64,000 bases of DNA from PGZG01 sp040235405 (GTDB lineage Bacteria; Pseudomonadota; Gammaproteobacteria; Pseudomonadales; Alcanivoracaceae), in assembly GCA_040235405.1 (NCBI GenBank), contig JBECKT010000029.1, forward strand, positions 14,028-78,027, read 5' to 3'. Both the position numbers and the translations under genes were made by a program. Under the pieces are notes generated by a model. The model was not told where the DNA came from. It made no database searches and saw nothing but the letters and a program-made list of their open reading frames with translations. Below, piece after piece: positions 43,859-53,433 of this stretch (within the stretch, counting starts at the first letter, position 1; the number at the start of each line of letters is the position of its first letter).

Positions 43859-45313
43859 TTACTGAACCTTGCCAAACACCTCGAAGGCATCAGCATTCAA
43901 CCACAGGTGCACCAGCACACTGGCAATGAAGCCGAGCAGGATCACCGGTGTCCAGCGCAGGTGACCAAGGAAGGTGTAGTGGCCACGAGCCGCACCCATC
44001 AGCGCCACCCCGGCAGCAGAACCGATAGACAACAGACTGCCGCCGACACCGGCGGTCAGCGTGATCAGCAACCAGTGCCCGTGAGACATTTCCGGCTGCA
44101 TGGTCAGTACCGCAAACATCACCGGAATGTTGTCGATGACCGCCGAAACAATGCCGAGGAAAATGTTGGCCGAGGTCGCATCCCACTGGGTATAGAGTGT
44201 GTGCGACATCAGCTCCAGATAACCCATGTAACCGAGGCCGCCGACACACATCACCACACCATAGAAAAACAGCAGGGTATCCCACTCGGCGCGGGCAACG
44301 CGGTTAAAGACGTCAAATGGTACGACACCACCGAGGCGACGCAGCGCTTCTGCATCACCGCGTTGCTCGGCCAGTGCCCGCTTGCGTTCCAGCGAACGCG
44401 GCAGCGTCTGGCGCAGGAAGTAGCCAAAGAATTGCAGATAACCCAGGCCGGTCATCATGCCCAGTACCGGCGGCAGGTGCAGCAGGCTGTGGCAGGCCAC
44501 CGCAGAAGCGATAGTCAGCAGAAACAGCACCAGAATGCGCCGCGCACCACGCTTCATCTCGACCTTTTCATAAACCACGCTGGGAGCACGGTCCTCGACA
44601 AACAGGCTCATGATCACAGCCGGCACGATGAAGTTGACAATCGAAGGCACCAGCAGGGCAAAGAACTCGTAGAAATTGATCATGCCAGCCTGCCACACCA
44701 TCAACGTGGTGATGTCGCCGAACGGACTGAAAGCACCACCGGCATTCGCCGCGACAACGATGTTGATACAGCAGAGATTGATAAACCGGCTGTCGCCTTC
44801 GGCGACCTTGGTGACCACCGCGCACATCAGCAACGCGGTGGTCAGGTTATCGGCGATCGGTGAAATCACAAACGCCAGAATACCGGTCAGCCAGAACAGG
44901 GTCCGGTAGCGAAAACCGCGCTGCAGCATCCAGGCGCGCAGCGCGTCAAACACCCGGCGCTCCTCCAGCGCGTTGATATAGGTCATCGCCACCAGCAGGA
45001 ACAGCATCAGCTCGGCGAATTCGAGCAGGGTATCTCGGAACGCCGCCTCGCTGACGCCGGGCATATCATGGCCGACATAAACCGCGCCGATAATGACCCA
45101 GATGATACCGGCAGCAACCAGCACCGGCTTGGACTTGCGCAGGTGCAGCTTCTCCTCACCCATCACGACAATGTATGCCAGCACGAAAATCGCCAGCGCA
45201 ATCAGACCGGCCGGAGAAAAAGTCATATCGATCGGCCCGGTTGCCGCCAGCGCGGGCATGGAAAGCAGTAAACCGGGAAGCAGCAGGGTCAGGAAACGTA
45301 TCGGCATGCGCAT
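43859..45313 (-). CDS. nhaD: Sodium:proton antiporter NhaD
   Basis: Inner-membrane Na+/H+ antiporter of 484 residues in the ion transporter superfamily. It begins with a signal-like sequence ending PALA-A, and has about 12 helices. NhaD signatures include FVISPIADNLTTALLMCAV, NIVVAANAGGAFSPFGDITTLM and AVIDNIPVMFAVL. Typical of halophilic or marine gammaproteobacteria, where it exports sodium at high pH. Its TAA stop abuts the HPP stop with no gap (TGATTA). Confidence 0.94.
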   Translation of the reverse strand: MRMPIRFLTLLLPGLLLSMPALAATGPIDMTFSPAGLIALAIFVLAYIVVMGEEKLHLRKSKPVLVAAGIIWVIIGAVYVGHDMPGVSEAAFRDTLLEFAELMLFLLVAMTYINALEERRVFDALRAWMLQRGFRYRTLFWLTGILAFVISPIADNLTTALLMCAVVTKVAEGDSRFINLCCINIVVAANAGGAFSPFGDITTLMVWQAGMINFYEFFALLVPSIVNFIVPAVIMSLFVEDRAPSVVYEKVEMKRGARRILVLFLLTIASAVACHSLLHLPPVLGMMTGLGYLQFFGYFLRQTLPRSLERKRALAEQRGDAEALRRLGGVVPFDVFNRVARAEWDTLLFFYGVVMCVGGLGYMGYLELMSHTLYTQWDATSANIFLGIVSAVIDNIPVMFAVLTMQPEMSHGHWLLITLTAGVGGSLLSIGSAAGVALMGAARGHYTFLGHLRWTPVILLGFIASVLVHLWLNADAFEVFGKVQ

Positions 45314-45434
45314 GTCGGGCTCATCCGCAGTGAAGGGAAGGAATCGGCGCGCATCCTACCAGATAAGCCCTGTCCGAGGCGCCGTATACGCAGATCTATT
45401 GATTCATATCAGCCAAATTATGAGAACCATTCAG

Positions 45435-45839
45435 TCACGCCACATCATCACCATCGCTGGGCTGGAAAGGCTCCCGCAGCCAGAACGCAAACTGCCGGCA
45501 GGCATCAGTCCAGGTAAAGATACCGGCCAACCGTTCCCGGTGAATCAGCACGACCAGAGGCAGATGACGTTCTGCCATATCCGCCAGAACCCGGTCCGCC
45601 CGCGCGGTCGCTTCTACCACCTCCGCCGGTAACGCGCACTGGGCCAGAGGCTTGTCACTGCCCGGTGGCAATGCATCCAGCGTCACCAGGCCGAGCAGTC
45701 GATGCTGCTCGTCCGTCACTGGCAGATGATGAATATCGTGCTCCTGCATGAAAAGCCGGGCTTCCCGGGCCGAGGCATCACCGGCAAGGTGCCAGGGGAA
45801 CGCGGTCATCAGGGCGCTGATTCGCGGAATCCTCTTCAT
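45435..45839 (-). CDS. CBS-domain protein
   Basis: Small cytosolic protein of 134 residues made of a pair of CBS motifs. Conserved CBS features: ARLFMQEHDIHHLPVTDEQHRLLGLVT in the first and RVLADMAERHLPLVVLIHRERLAGIFTWTDA in the second. It likely binds an adenine nucleotide. GGAG stands 6 bases before the ATG at 45839. A longer frame up to 46196 runs through the upstream intergenic region and the divergent gene and is rejected. Confidence 0.83.
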   Translation of the reverse strand: MKRIPRISALMTAFPWHLAGDASAREARLFMQEHDIHHLPVTDEQHRLLGLVTLDALPPGSDKPLAQCALPAEVVEATARADRVLADMAERHLPLVVLIHRERLAGIFTWTDACRQFAFWLREPFQPSDGDDVA

Positions 45840-46026
45840 TGACCACTCCAGCGCCATCAATAGCGCAGCGGAATTTGCGTCTCCATTCTTCGCCCCTTGT
45901 GGCGGTGGTGCAACCACCGCCCGCCATGACTGGACCAAAGGCGCCAGGCCCGGTTGTTTGCTATGATGCAAGCCCGCATCCGCGCCGGCATTGCCGTCAC
46001 GGACAGCTGACCGGATAAACAGACCT

Positions 46027-46281
46027 ATGCCGATTCGACACTGGTATCTGACCGCGCTGGTATTGCCGGCAATTATGGCCGGCGCGAGCGACCGGGAACT
46101 GCTTCGCGATGAGCTGCGCGATGCGGTCAGTCGCGAACAGCAGGAGCTGCGCTCACGCGCCGAGGCGTTGGCGGAACAGGCAGAAACAGCAGCCACCCTG
46201 CTGCAGAAACAACAGGCTTATATAGAACAACTTGAGGCGGAAATCCGTGCTTTGCAGAAAGCGTCTGAAAGCGATGACTGA
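46027..46281 (+). CDS. Small exported coiled-coil protein
   Basis: Protein of 84 residues: signal peptide or anchor (1-25) and one charged heptad-rich helix of about 55 residues. No known family. It is 9 bases upstream of a GNAT gene in the same direction. The ATG at 46027 lacks a strong ribosome site, so the call is moderate. Confidence 0.6.
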   Translation: MPIRHWYLTALVLPAIMAGASDRELLRDELRDAVSREQQELRSRAEALAEQAETAATLLQKQQAYIEQLEAEIRALQKASESDD

Positions 46282-46290
46282 GACTCTCCC

Positions 46291-46896
46291 ATGCTGAAAC
46301 GGATGCGTCGCCTGTTTGGCAAGCCGGCCGTAGAAACTACGCCCGTAACGGTCGCTCCTGCCACGTCAGCTCAGGGCAGCAGCCCGGCATCACCGGACAC
46401 CTTTGTGATGCCATTTGATATCCGGCCAATGACCGGGGAGGATGGCCAGGCACTGCGCGAGCTGTTTCGACAATCGATTCAGCAGATCGCCTCGAAACAC
46501 TATGACGCCGATGCCATTGCCGCCTGGAGCGCCAGCGCCGACGACGCGGATTTCGTAACCCGCCTGCAGCGTGGCCTGACGCTGGTAGCACTGCTGCATG
46601 GCGAAGCGGTCGGTTTTGCCCAGCTGTACCCGGCAGACCATATCGAAATGATGTACCTGTCACCGCCCGGCAGCGGACTGGGGATCGCCACTTTGCTGTG
46701 CCAGCACCTGGAAGATGAAGCCCGTATTGCCGGCAGCCAGACCCTGAGCACCGCCAGCAGTCTGGCAGCACGACGTTTTTTCGAGAGCATGGGCTTTCGG
46801 GTGGTCGCCGAGGAAACGGTTCAACGCAATGGCGTTGCCATTAACCGTCTGCACATGGAAAAGATACTGGTGCCCAGCCAGGCAAGCGCTGAATAA
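46291..46896 (+). CDS. GNAT-family N-acetyltransferase
   Basis: Acetyltransferase of 201 residues with a basic and Pro/Ser-rich N-terminal extension (1-42) and a GNAT domain. The domain has IRPMTGEDGQALRELF, the core strand IEMMYLSPPGSGLGIATLL with an acetyl-CoA pyrophosphate loop that departs from the usual Q/RxxGxG, and ARRFFESMGFRVVAEE near the end. The acceptor molecule is unknown. Confidence 0.85.
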   Translation: MLKRMRRLFGKPAVETTPVTVAPATSAQGSSPASPDTFVMPFDIRPMTGEDGQALRELFRQSIQQIASKHYDADAIAAWSASADDADFVTRLQRGLTLVALLHGEAVGFAQLYPADHIEMMYLSPPGSGLGIATLLCQHLEDEARIAGSQTLSTASSLAARRFFESMGFRVVAEETVQRNGVAINRLHMEKILVPSQASAE

Positions 46897-46902
46897 GCCG
46901 TT

Positions 46903-46926
46903 GGAGCGGTCGATCGCCCGCGATCC
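46903..46926. repeat. REP-like partial module
   Basis: GGAGCGGTCGATCGCCCGC followed by GATCC resembles the right half of the REP pair at 22285-22306, with several changes. Located between convergent GNAT and TRAP genes. Confidence 0.35.
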
Positions 46927-46957
46927 ATTCGGAACATCGCGGCCAACCGGCTCCCGG

Positions 46958-48247
46958 CTAACGCACCAGAAACAGACTCAGTTCCGGTATATAGGTAATC
47001 AGCGCCAGCACCACCAGCAGCACCAGCATGAATGGAATGGTGGCGCGAAACAGCTCGGTAATCGGCTTGTGGAACCGATAACTGGCGATAAAAAGATTCA
47101 TGCCCACCGGCGGCGTGATATAGCCAATCTGCATGTTGGCGACAAAAATAATGCCAAGATGAACCGGGTCAATCCCGTAGCCCAGTGCCACCGGCAGAAT
47201 CAGCGGCACCATAATCACCAGCGCGGCAAAAATATCCAGCAGCGCACCAAGCGCCAGCAACACCAGATTAAGCAGCAACAGAAACGCCAGCTTGCTCTCG
47301 ACATGGGTCTGGATAAAGGCAAACAGGGTCTCCGGCACGCCAGCGAAAACCAGATAGTCGGAGAATGCCAGCGCCACCGCCAGAATCAGTAATATGCCGC
47401 CCACCATCACCATCGACTCGCGCATGATCCGCGGCAATTTGCGCAATGGAATATCACGATACAGCAACACTTCTGCCACCAGCACATATAGCGCCGTGAC
47501 CGCCGCCGCTTCACTGATCACCAATACGCCGGAGAATATCCCGCCCAATACCACGACTGGCAGTGGCAACTCCCAACGTGCATCCCATAGCGCGCCACGA
47601 AGTTCGGCGAAGGAAAACGCCTGTTTCGGCACCGGCTGCTTGCGCATTGCCCACAGACACCAGAGATACAGCGCAACAATCATCAACAGTGCCGGCACCA
47701 GCCCGGCCAGATACAGATCGGTAATTTCCACCGTCGGCATATCCAGCTGCTGCGACATCTGCTGGGCAATAATGCCATACACCAGCAACGGCACCGATGG
47801 CACCAGCAGCAGACCAAGGCTGCCGGAAGAGGTCATCAGGCCAAGGTTGAATTTTTCCTGATAGCCGGCCTTGGCCAGCGCCGGTAGCAGCAATGCACCG
47901 AGTGCAACAATAGTGACGCCGCTGCCGCCGGTCAGTGCAGTAAAGAATGCACAGGCCACCAGTGCCACCAGCGCCATGCCACCGGGCAGCCAACCAAATG
48001 CGGCCTGACTCAAACGCATCATCCGATCAGCGGTTTTCGCCTCACTGAGCAGGAAGCCGGCAAAGGTGAACAGTGGCAATGCCATCAGCACCACCGAATC
48101 GGTGAGCTGATAGATGGTGATATGCAGCACCGCCAGCGGCGTGTCCATGGTCAGAAAACCGATCGCCGCCGCACCGAGAATAATCGCAAACAGGGGCGCG
48201 CCGCACAGCGCCAGCAACAACAGGGCAAGCACCGCAATCCAGATCAT
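46958..48247 (-). CDS. dctM: TRAP transporter large permease (DctM)
   Basis: Inner-membrane permease of 429 residues with about 12 helices. DctM signatures include GGSGVTIVALGALLLPALAKAGY, VVLGGIFSGVLVISEAAAVTALYVL and the C-terminal IGYITPPVGMNLFIAS. Uses the sodium gradient to move an organic acid delivered by the binding protein. The start overlaps the DctQ stop by four bases (ATGA). Last gene of tatT-dctP-dctQ-dctM. Confidence 0.95.
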   Translation of the reverse strand: MIWIAVLALLLLALCGAPLFAIILGAAAIGFLTMDTPLAVLHITIYQLTDSVVLMALPLFTFAGFLLSEAKTADRMMRLSQAAFGWLPGGMALVALVACAFFTALTGGSGVTIVALGALLLPALAKAGYQEKFNLGLMTSSGSLGLLLVPSVPLLVYGIIAQQMSQQLDMPTVEITDLYLAGLVPALLMIVALYLWCLWAMRKQPVPKQAFSFAELRGALWDARWELPLPVVVLGGIFSGVLVISEAAAVTALYVLVAEVLLYRDIPLRKLPRIMRESMVMVGGILLILAVALAFSDYLVFAGVPETLFAFIQTHVESKLAFLLLLNLVLLALGALLDIFAALVIMVPLILPVALGYGIDPVHLGIIFVANMQIGYITPPVGMNLFIASYRFHKPITELFRATIPFMLVLLVVLALITYIPELSLFLVR

Positions 48248-48738
48248 GCGTGCGGTTCCTGCATCGGTGGACGCAGATGAAGCAGATCAAGGAAAAACAT
48301 AATCAGATAGCGGACGGAGATCACTGAGAAACCGACCGGAATCATGGCCTGCAGCATCCATGAAGGCACACCGGGAAAGGCATTGCCCCCCTGCCTCATC
48401 TCCTCGAACAGAAACAGCATGCTGTGCCAGGCCACTACCGCACAAACCGCGCAGGTAAACAGGTCCACCACCATCGCCAGCCAACGACGGGCTTCCGGTT
48501 TCAACCAGGTGTTGATCAGATCAATGCGGATATGCTCATCCCGGCGCGAGGCAATCATGGCACCGAGCAAACCGATCCACAGCACCGCGTTCTGCAACAG
48601 CGGCTCAACCCAGACCAGACTGCTGCTGAATACATTACGCAGCACAATCTGATAGACCGCCAGACCGATCATCATCAACAAAATGAGGACGATCAGACCG
48701 TCCTCAAAATGATTCAACCAGCGCGCGAGGCGGCGCAT
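48244..48738 (-). CDS. dctQ: TRAP transporter small permease (DctQ)
   Basis: Inner-membrane protein of 164 residues with four helices. DctQ features: NHFEDGLIVLILLMMIGLAVYQ at the start and WVEPLLQNAVLWIGLLGAMIASRRDEHIRID in the first loop. Overlaps dctP by one base (TGATG) and dctM by four bases. Confidence 0.93.
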   Translation of the reverse strand: MRRLARWLNHFEDGLIVLILLMMIGLAVYQIVLRNVFSSSLVWVEPLLQNAVLWIGLLGAMIASRRDEHIRIDLINTWLKPEARRWLAMVVDLFTCAVCAVVAWHSMLFLFEEMRQGGNAFPGVPSWMLQAMIPVGFSVISVRYLIMFFLDLLHLRPPMQEPHA

Positions 48739-49727
48739 CAGCCGCCGCTTCCGTTACGCAACTCGCCAAGCAGAGACTGCAGACGGTCGAGCATGACCTG
48801 ACTGATTTCTCCCTCTGCCACCAGCTGGGTGGTCGCCTTGTCGGCATAGCTGCGCCACTCCGCCAGCTGCTCGTCCGACGGCGCCACCAGATGCAACTGC
48901 TGCTGGATGGCGTCGAACGCTTGCAGATTCTCGGCCCGGCTGTCGCTGTCCATCCTGGCAAATGCTTCGGTCAGAACCTGCTGTACCACCTTCTGGTCTG
49001 CCGGGCTCAACTTGCTGAAGTATTTGTCACTGATGCCGAGCATGCCGTAGGTGTACAGCAGCGGCACATCGGTCATGTGTTTGACCCGCGAATGCCACTG
49101 CAGGGTCAGCGCCGCCACCGGTGGCGCAGCGAAAGCATCGATGGCGCCGGTCTGCAACGAGGTCAGCACAGTGCCGACGCTGAGCATGATCGGCGAAACG
49201 CCAAACACCCGTGCCGCCTTCTCCGAGCCGGAATCATTCGCCGGCAACCACAGTTTCTGTTCCCGCAGCGCGGCCACCGAATCCACTTTTTTCTGGCTCA
49301 TGACGTAGGCGAACCCGCCGTCTACCGGGCCGAACACCACCCAGCCGTTATCCCGGAAGCCCTCACGAATCAGCGGATCCAGCGTTTTACGCACATGGTC
49401 CACTTCCTCGTAGGAGCGGAACGCAATCGGCAGATTGAGAATCTGGCTATCACGGTAGAAGCGGCTGAAGGCGCCGCCCTGCGCCAGCGCACCATGTAGC
49501 TGGCCAATGCTGATTTTGCGTTGCACGGCACGATCATCACCCATCACCCCGCCCGGAAAAATGCGCAGCGATACCCGGCCGCCGGTTTGCTTTTCGATAT
49601 CATCGCTGGCCGCTTTCAGGGCCGTCACCACCGAGGTCCCCTCGGGATACAACGTGGAAATACGCAAGGTCATGGCAGACGCCATTACCGGCAGAGCCAA
49701 CACCATCAGACACGCTGCACGCCACAT
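48738..49727 (-). CDS. dctP: TRAP transporter substrate-binding protein (DctP)
   Basis: Periplasmic binding protein of 329 residues with signal peptide ending MASA-MT. It shows the DctP fold pattern TLYPEGTSVVTALKAASDDIEKQTGGRV, FPGGVMGDDRAVQRK and the ligand-contact region AFAAPPVAALTLQW. The usual carboxylate-binding arginine position is not clear to me. AGGA is 8-9 bases before the ATG at 49727. The ligand is probably a small organic acid. Confidence 0.92.
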   Translation of the reverse strand: MWRAACLMVLALPVMASAMTLRISTLYPEGTSVVTALKAASDDIEKQTGGRVSLRIFPGGVMGDDRAVQRKISIGQLHGALAQGGAFSRFYRDSQILNLPIAFRSYEEVDHVRKTLDPLIREGFRDNGWVVFGPVDGGFAYVMSQKKVDSVAALREQKLWLPANDSGSEKAARVFGVSPIMLSVGTVLTSLQTGAIDAFAAPPVAALTLQWHSRVKHMTDVPLLYTYGMLGISDKYFSKLSPADQKVVQQVLTEAFARMDSDSRAENLQAFDAIQQQLHLVAPSDEQLAEWRSYADKATTQLVAEGEISQVMLDRLQSLLGELRNGSGG

Positions 49728-49752
49728 AGCATTTGTTCCTTTCTGATTCGGG

Positions 49753-50595
49753 TTATTCAAAATAGGCCGCCGAGTTATCCAGCAAACGACGGGCATCGCG
49801 CTGGGCAACTGTATTCTGCAGAGTCAGGCCATGTTCGCTCGGGTCTGCCTCAAGCACTTCCAGAAGCAGGCGATCGTGCAGCTCCTGATCAAACATCAAC
49901 CGGGCATAGCGCTCGGCATACAGGGTCTTGGCCATCAGGTTCCGGCCTTCGGACAAGGCAATTGCCTGTTCATAGTGATACTTGGCCCGCTCCGGTTTGC
50001 CGCCCAGTGCTTCCGGCAGAATGCTGTTCAGCACGCCCAGATACATATGCGCCTGACCACGTTCATAGCCGGGCTGCAGTGCAACCACACGCTGCATGAT
50101 GGCGTCGACCCGGCCCAGTTCTCCGACCGCGCCCCAGTCACTGCTGTTCAACTGGATGTAGCCGGCCCAGGTGGTACCGAGCGTGTACAGCACCGGCACG
50201 CGCCGTTTGCCCTGCTGTTTCAGACGCGCCTCGAACTGTTCCATCGACAGGCTACGCAGCTCACAGAGTTTGCGACTCTCGGCACAGGCAGCTCGGAAAG
50301 CATAGTCGAGAGCCCGGGCCGACAGCTTGCGAGCCCGCTCCGGCTCGGTCACAAACAGGCCGGCATAGGCAGAGTACAGGCTGGCACCGCTGCTGAGCAG
50401 GGATTCACTCTCCGGCCAGTTCTCGATCAGGCCGTCAATGGTCAGCAGGTAAGTCGGCAGGCCGGCACCCACCAGCACCAGATCATCATGATTAAGCACC
50501 CCGTAGGGCAGGTTGTCACCGACCCGGGTCACGGCACAGCCGTGCAAGGCCAACAGACAGGCAACAAGGATCAACACTCGTGAGCAGACAGGCAC
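49753..50595 (-). CDS. TRAP-associated TPR lipoprotein (TatT family)
   Basis: Predicted lipoprotein of 280 residues with lipobox LALHGC. TatT-family features include SGASLYSAYAGLFV, the TPR-like helical repeats and the segment GYERGQAHMYLGVLNSILPEALGGKPERAKYHYEQAI. In Treponema the TatT trimer binds the periplasmic protein DctP and offers a hydrophobic pore; here it lies 25 bases before dctP. I chose a GTG at 50595 with AAGG 8 bases upstream; longer frames up to 50682 are less likely. Confidence 0.85.
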   Translation of the reverse strand: MPVCSRVLILVACLLALHGCAVTRVGDNLPYGVLNHDDLVLVGAGLPTYLLTIDGLIENWPESESLLSSGASLYSAYAGLFVTEPERARKLSARALDYAFRAACAESRKLCELRSLSMEQFEARLKQQGKRRVPVLYTLGTTWAGYIQLNSSDWGAVGELGRVDAIMQRVVALQPGYERGQAHMYLGVLNSILPEALGGKPERAKYHYEQAIALSEGRNLMAKTLYAERYARLMFDQELHDRLLLEVLEADPSEHGLTLQNTVAQRDARRLLDNSAAYFE

Positions 50596-50685
50596 GCAGA
50601 CAACCTTTTGTTGTAATTGACAGGCAAAACGCCCCGGCTGGCGGAGACGGGACTTTATAACAGGCACCCCGAAGCAACTCAAACC

Positions 50686-51522
50686 TCAACGCCCCTGACT
50701 GCGGCGCCACAACCCGACCGCCGCACCAAAGACAGCGCCACTGACCAGTCCGGCAAAATGCGCCTCATTGGCCACCAGATCGGTCAGGCCCACCCAGCAG
50801 ATCACCAGCCATGCCAGCATCAGCACCACCACCGGCCGGGGGATACCATAGCCCGCGGCCGGGTTAGTCTTGCCATACAACCAGAGATAGCCCAGCAGGC
50901 CGTAGACCACGCCGGACAGGCCGCCAAAATTCGGCCCGCTGGCGAGAAACTGGGCCAGATTGGAAATTGCTGCGGTGGCCAACGTCAGCCAGAGCAACTG
51001 AAAGGACGACTGGAAACGCTCGATAATGCCACCCAGTGTCTGCCACCAGAGCAGATTGAAAATAATGTGCAGGGCACCGAAGTGCAGCAGCATTGGCGTG
51101 ATCAGACGCCACGGCTGGCTGGCCAGCGCCTCCAGACCAGGGGCAAACAGCAGCGCCCGGTAAACACTCTCCTGCATCAGGATCGGCGACAGGAACACCA
51201 GCACACAGGCGACGAAGACCACCCGCACCACCGGCCCAAGCCCCTGCCACCAGGTGGCCAGCAGTCCGCCGGAGCCGGCGCTGCGACGGATTACCACCCC
51301 GGCACCGGCACGCCAGGCAGCGCTCTGGAATTCGGGCGCCAGCGGGTTACGGCTGAACGCCTCAAGCAGGTCACGGGCCTCCTGAAAACGTTCAGGCTCG
51401 GACAGCATCAGCACCACCTCATCGCCCTGCTCACGCAGTTGACTGTCTATACCGCGCTCACGCAGCACTTCGGCAAACAGCCGCGCCAATGGCAGCTGAC
51501 GAAAACGTCCCAACTCAATCAT
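50686..51522 (-). CDS. glpG: GlpG-type rhomboid intramembrane protease
   Basis: Intramembrane serine protease of 278 residues. The cytosolic NRho domain (1-70) is followed by six helices. The catalytic dyad is S203 (GGLSGVVYG) and H255 (NEAHFAGLV); H147 and H152 in HFGALHIIFN match the GlpG pattern. Unlike the short rhombosortases of GlyGly-CTERM systems, it has the full NRho domain. It overlaps the upstream aminopeptidase gene by eight bases and may process membrane proteins. Confidence 0.93.
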   Translation of the reverse strand: MIELGRFRQLPLARLFAEVLRERGIDSQLREQGDEVVLMLSEPERFQEARDLLEAFSRNPLAPEFQSAAWRAGAGVVIRRSAGSGGLLATWWQGLGPVVRVVFVACVLVFLSPILMQESVYRALLFAPGLEALASQPWRLITPMLLHFGALHIIFNLLWWQTLGGIIERFQSSFQLLWLTLATAAISNLAQFLASGPNFGGLSGVVYGLLGYLWLYGKTNPAAGYGIPRPVVVLMLAWLVICWVGLTDLVANEAHFAGLVSGAVFGAAVGLWRRSQGR

Positions 51523-52546
51523 GCAGATTCCTGTTCAACAGGGCGCGTTCGGTCGCTGGCAACTTCGCCAACCGCTCCACCTCGCGCCAGAAACACTGCC
51601 AGTCTCCACCACAGGCCAATAGCGTGGCGTCAAAAAGCGGTACCTGATCATGGTAGTCACTGACCATATTCAGCTGGGCATTGTTCAATGGCCCGGCGAA
51701 CCAGTCAGCGTAGCCGGCCAGCGCCGGCAGTGCCTGACGGGCCTCCGCATAACGGCGACGCAGCCCGGCGATAACCTGTTCACGCGCCTGACGCATCTGC
51801 GCGGCAGTCAGCCCAGCCCGATAGAGCTGGTCAAGTTCCTTCCTGGCATCCGCCACCAGTGCCAGAAAGGCTTGTCGGGCCTGATCACGCTCTGTCAGCA
51901 CGGTTATTTGCGCCGGATCACCTTCAGCCGCCAGCCAGCGCCGCAGCCCCTCACGGGCGACTGCCGTTGCCAGACTCTCATTAAAGCGGGTATCGCCCTT
52001 CAGATAGAAGCGCCGGTGCACCAGCTCATGGAACAGCAACTCGGCCAGCCACAGCTCGTCACCCTGCAACATGGCACTGGTCAGCGGATCACGGAACCAG
52101 CCGAGGGTGGAATAGGCAATGGCACCGGCACCGTAAACCTGCAGGCCCTTATCCTCAAGACGCTGCCGTTCGCGCTCGGCGCGGGCAACAGAAAAATAGC
52201 CGCGATAACCGGCGCAGCCTATCAGCGGATAGCACCAGCGGTGCGGCTCAAAGGAAAATTCCGGCGCGGCAAACAGGTTCCAGACCACCCAGTCCTCAGG
52301 CAGGGAGACATAATCCCGGTAGACTTTTTTCACTGGCAGATCAAGACGCTTACCGGCAAATGTCAGCAGCTGCTGACTGAGCAACAACTGCTGACGCTGA
52401 TGCTGACTCAGCACGCCGGTTTCCAGCACCTGCTCCACCGGTTGTCGGTCGGCCATCAGCGATAAATGACCGCTGGCGATATGGCCGTAATAGCCAGCCT
52501 GACAACCGCTCAGCAACAACAACGCCATTAACAGTGAGTATTTCAC
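51515..52546 (-). CDS. Putative aminopeptidase lipoprotein (HExxH)
   Basis: Metalloprotease-like lipoprotein of 343 residues with lipobox LLSGC (C15). The zinc motif is H173-E-L-V-H177 with a third ligand candidate E190 (RFNESLA), the spacing of gluzincins. The domain from WVVWNLFAAPEFSFEPHRWCYPLIGC and YSTLGWFRDPLTSAML marks the putative aminopeptidase family PF10023. It would face the periplasm. No substrate known. It overlaps glpG by eight bases. Confidence 0.88.
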   Translation of the reverse strand: MKYSLLMALLLLSGCQAGYYGHIASGHLSLMADRQPVEQVLETGVLSQHQRQQLLLSQQLLTFAGKRLDLPVKKVYRDYVSLPEDWVVWNLFAAPEFSFEPHRWCYPLIGCAGYRGYFSVARAERERQRLEDKGLQVYGAGAIAYSTLGWFRDPLTSAMLQGDELWLAELLFHELVHRRFYLKGDTRFNESLATAVAREGLRRWLAAEGDPAQITVLTERDQARQAFLALVADARKELDQLYRAGLTAAQMRQAREQVIAGLRRRYAEARQALPALAGYADWFAGPLNNAQLNMVSDYHDQVPLFDATLLACGGDWQCFWREVERLAKLPATERALLNRNLHD

Positions 52547-52644
52547 GCCAGCGTATTGTTCATGCTACAGGGGGTAGTGATCTGGCTCATCAAGGCGCTC
52601 CGCTGGCATTGCTGCCGATGCTACCGGAGTCCGGGGCCGAAAGA

Positions 52645-53433
52645 CTATGCGGATATGCCTTGTAATGGCGGTGACAACATCGCGGACACCGAAGACTGGG
52701 CAAGCCGGGCAAGCTGCTCGCGGTCGGCCGCAACCGGCAGTGGCGCTCCCCAGCACAGCCTTACCTGAATCCGGTCACGACGTAACAGCTGCCAAAGGTG
52801 CAGGTGAAACTCGTCGTCGTCAATAAAAGCCAGCTCACCGTCGACCTGCCCCTGCTCATCCAGATAACGCAGGGCCAGCGGCTGTACCGGTATGCCAGCC
52901 AGCACAGGCGCGGCAAACAGCTGCGGAAAGAAACGCCGCACCGTACGACCGTCCGTGGTGGTGCCTTCAGGAAAAACAAGAATTGTCCTGCCAATGCGCA
53001 GATGATCAGCAATTTCTTCGCTCTTGCGCTGTGACTCACCGCCGCCACGGCGAATAAACAGAGTCCCTACGGCCTGCGCCAGCAAACCGATCAGCGGCCA
53101 GTCACGCACCTCTGCTTTGGACAGAAAATGCACTGGCCGTTGCACGCCAATCAACGGGATATCCAGCCAGGAAACGTGATTGCTGACCAGAAACACTGTT
53201 CCCGGCAATGGCTGGCCCTGTACATCAATGTCCACCGCCAGAATATCCAGCAGCCAGCGCAGCCAATGCCGGGTAGCCCTCTGCACCAGCGGTCGGTACG
53301 GCCGCCAGAACGCGCCAATCACTAACGCCAGCAGCAGGCCGTACAGAATATGTATCAACACCCGCAACAGCCGCCAGAAGCGACGCAGCTCAACCTGCAC
53401 AGAAACCGGTGACCGGGCTGTAATCGCCGCCAT
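52645..53433 (-). CDS. olsA: 1-acylglycerol-3-phosphate-type acyltransferase (probable OlsA)
   Basis: PlsC-family membrane acyltransferase of 262 residues. One or two helices near the N-terminus, then the catalytic NHVSWLD (H-x4-D) and FPEGTT motifs. It overlaps by one base (TGATG) a gene for a GNAT of the OlsB type. That pair is the ornithine lipid pathway: OlsB N-acylates ornithine and OlsA adds the second acyl chain. The pairing makes OlsA more likely than the housekeeping PlsC. Confidence 0.87.
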   Translation of the reverse strand: MAAITARSPVSVQVELRRFWRLLRVLIHILYGLLLALVIGAFWRPYRPLVQRATRHWLRWLLDILAVDIDVQGQPLPGTVFLVSNHVSWLDIPLIGVQRPVHFLSKAEVRDWPLIGLLAQAVGTLFIRRGGGESQRKSEEIADHLRIGRTILVFPEGTTTDGRTVRRFFPQLFAAPVLAGIPVQPLALRYLDEQGQVDGELAFIDDDEFHLHLWQLLRRDRIQVRLCWGAPLPVAADREQLARLAQSSVSAMLSPPLQGISA

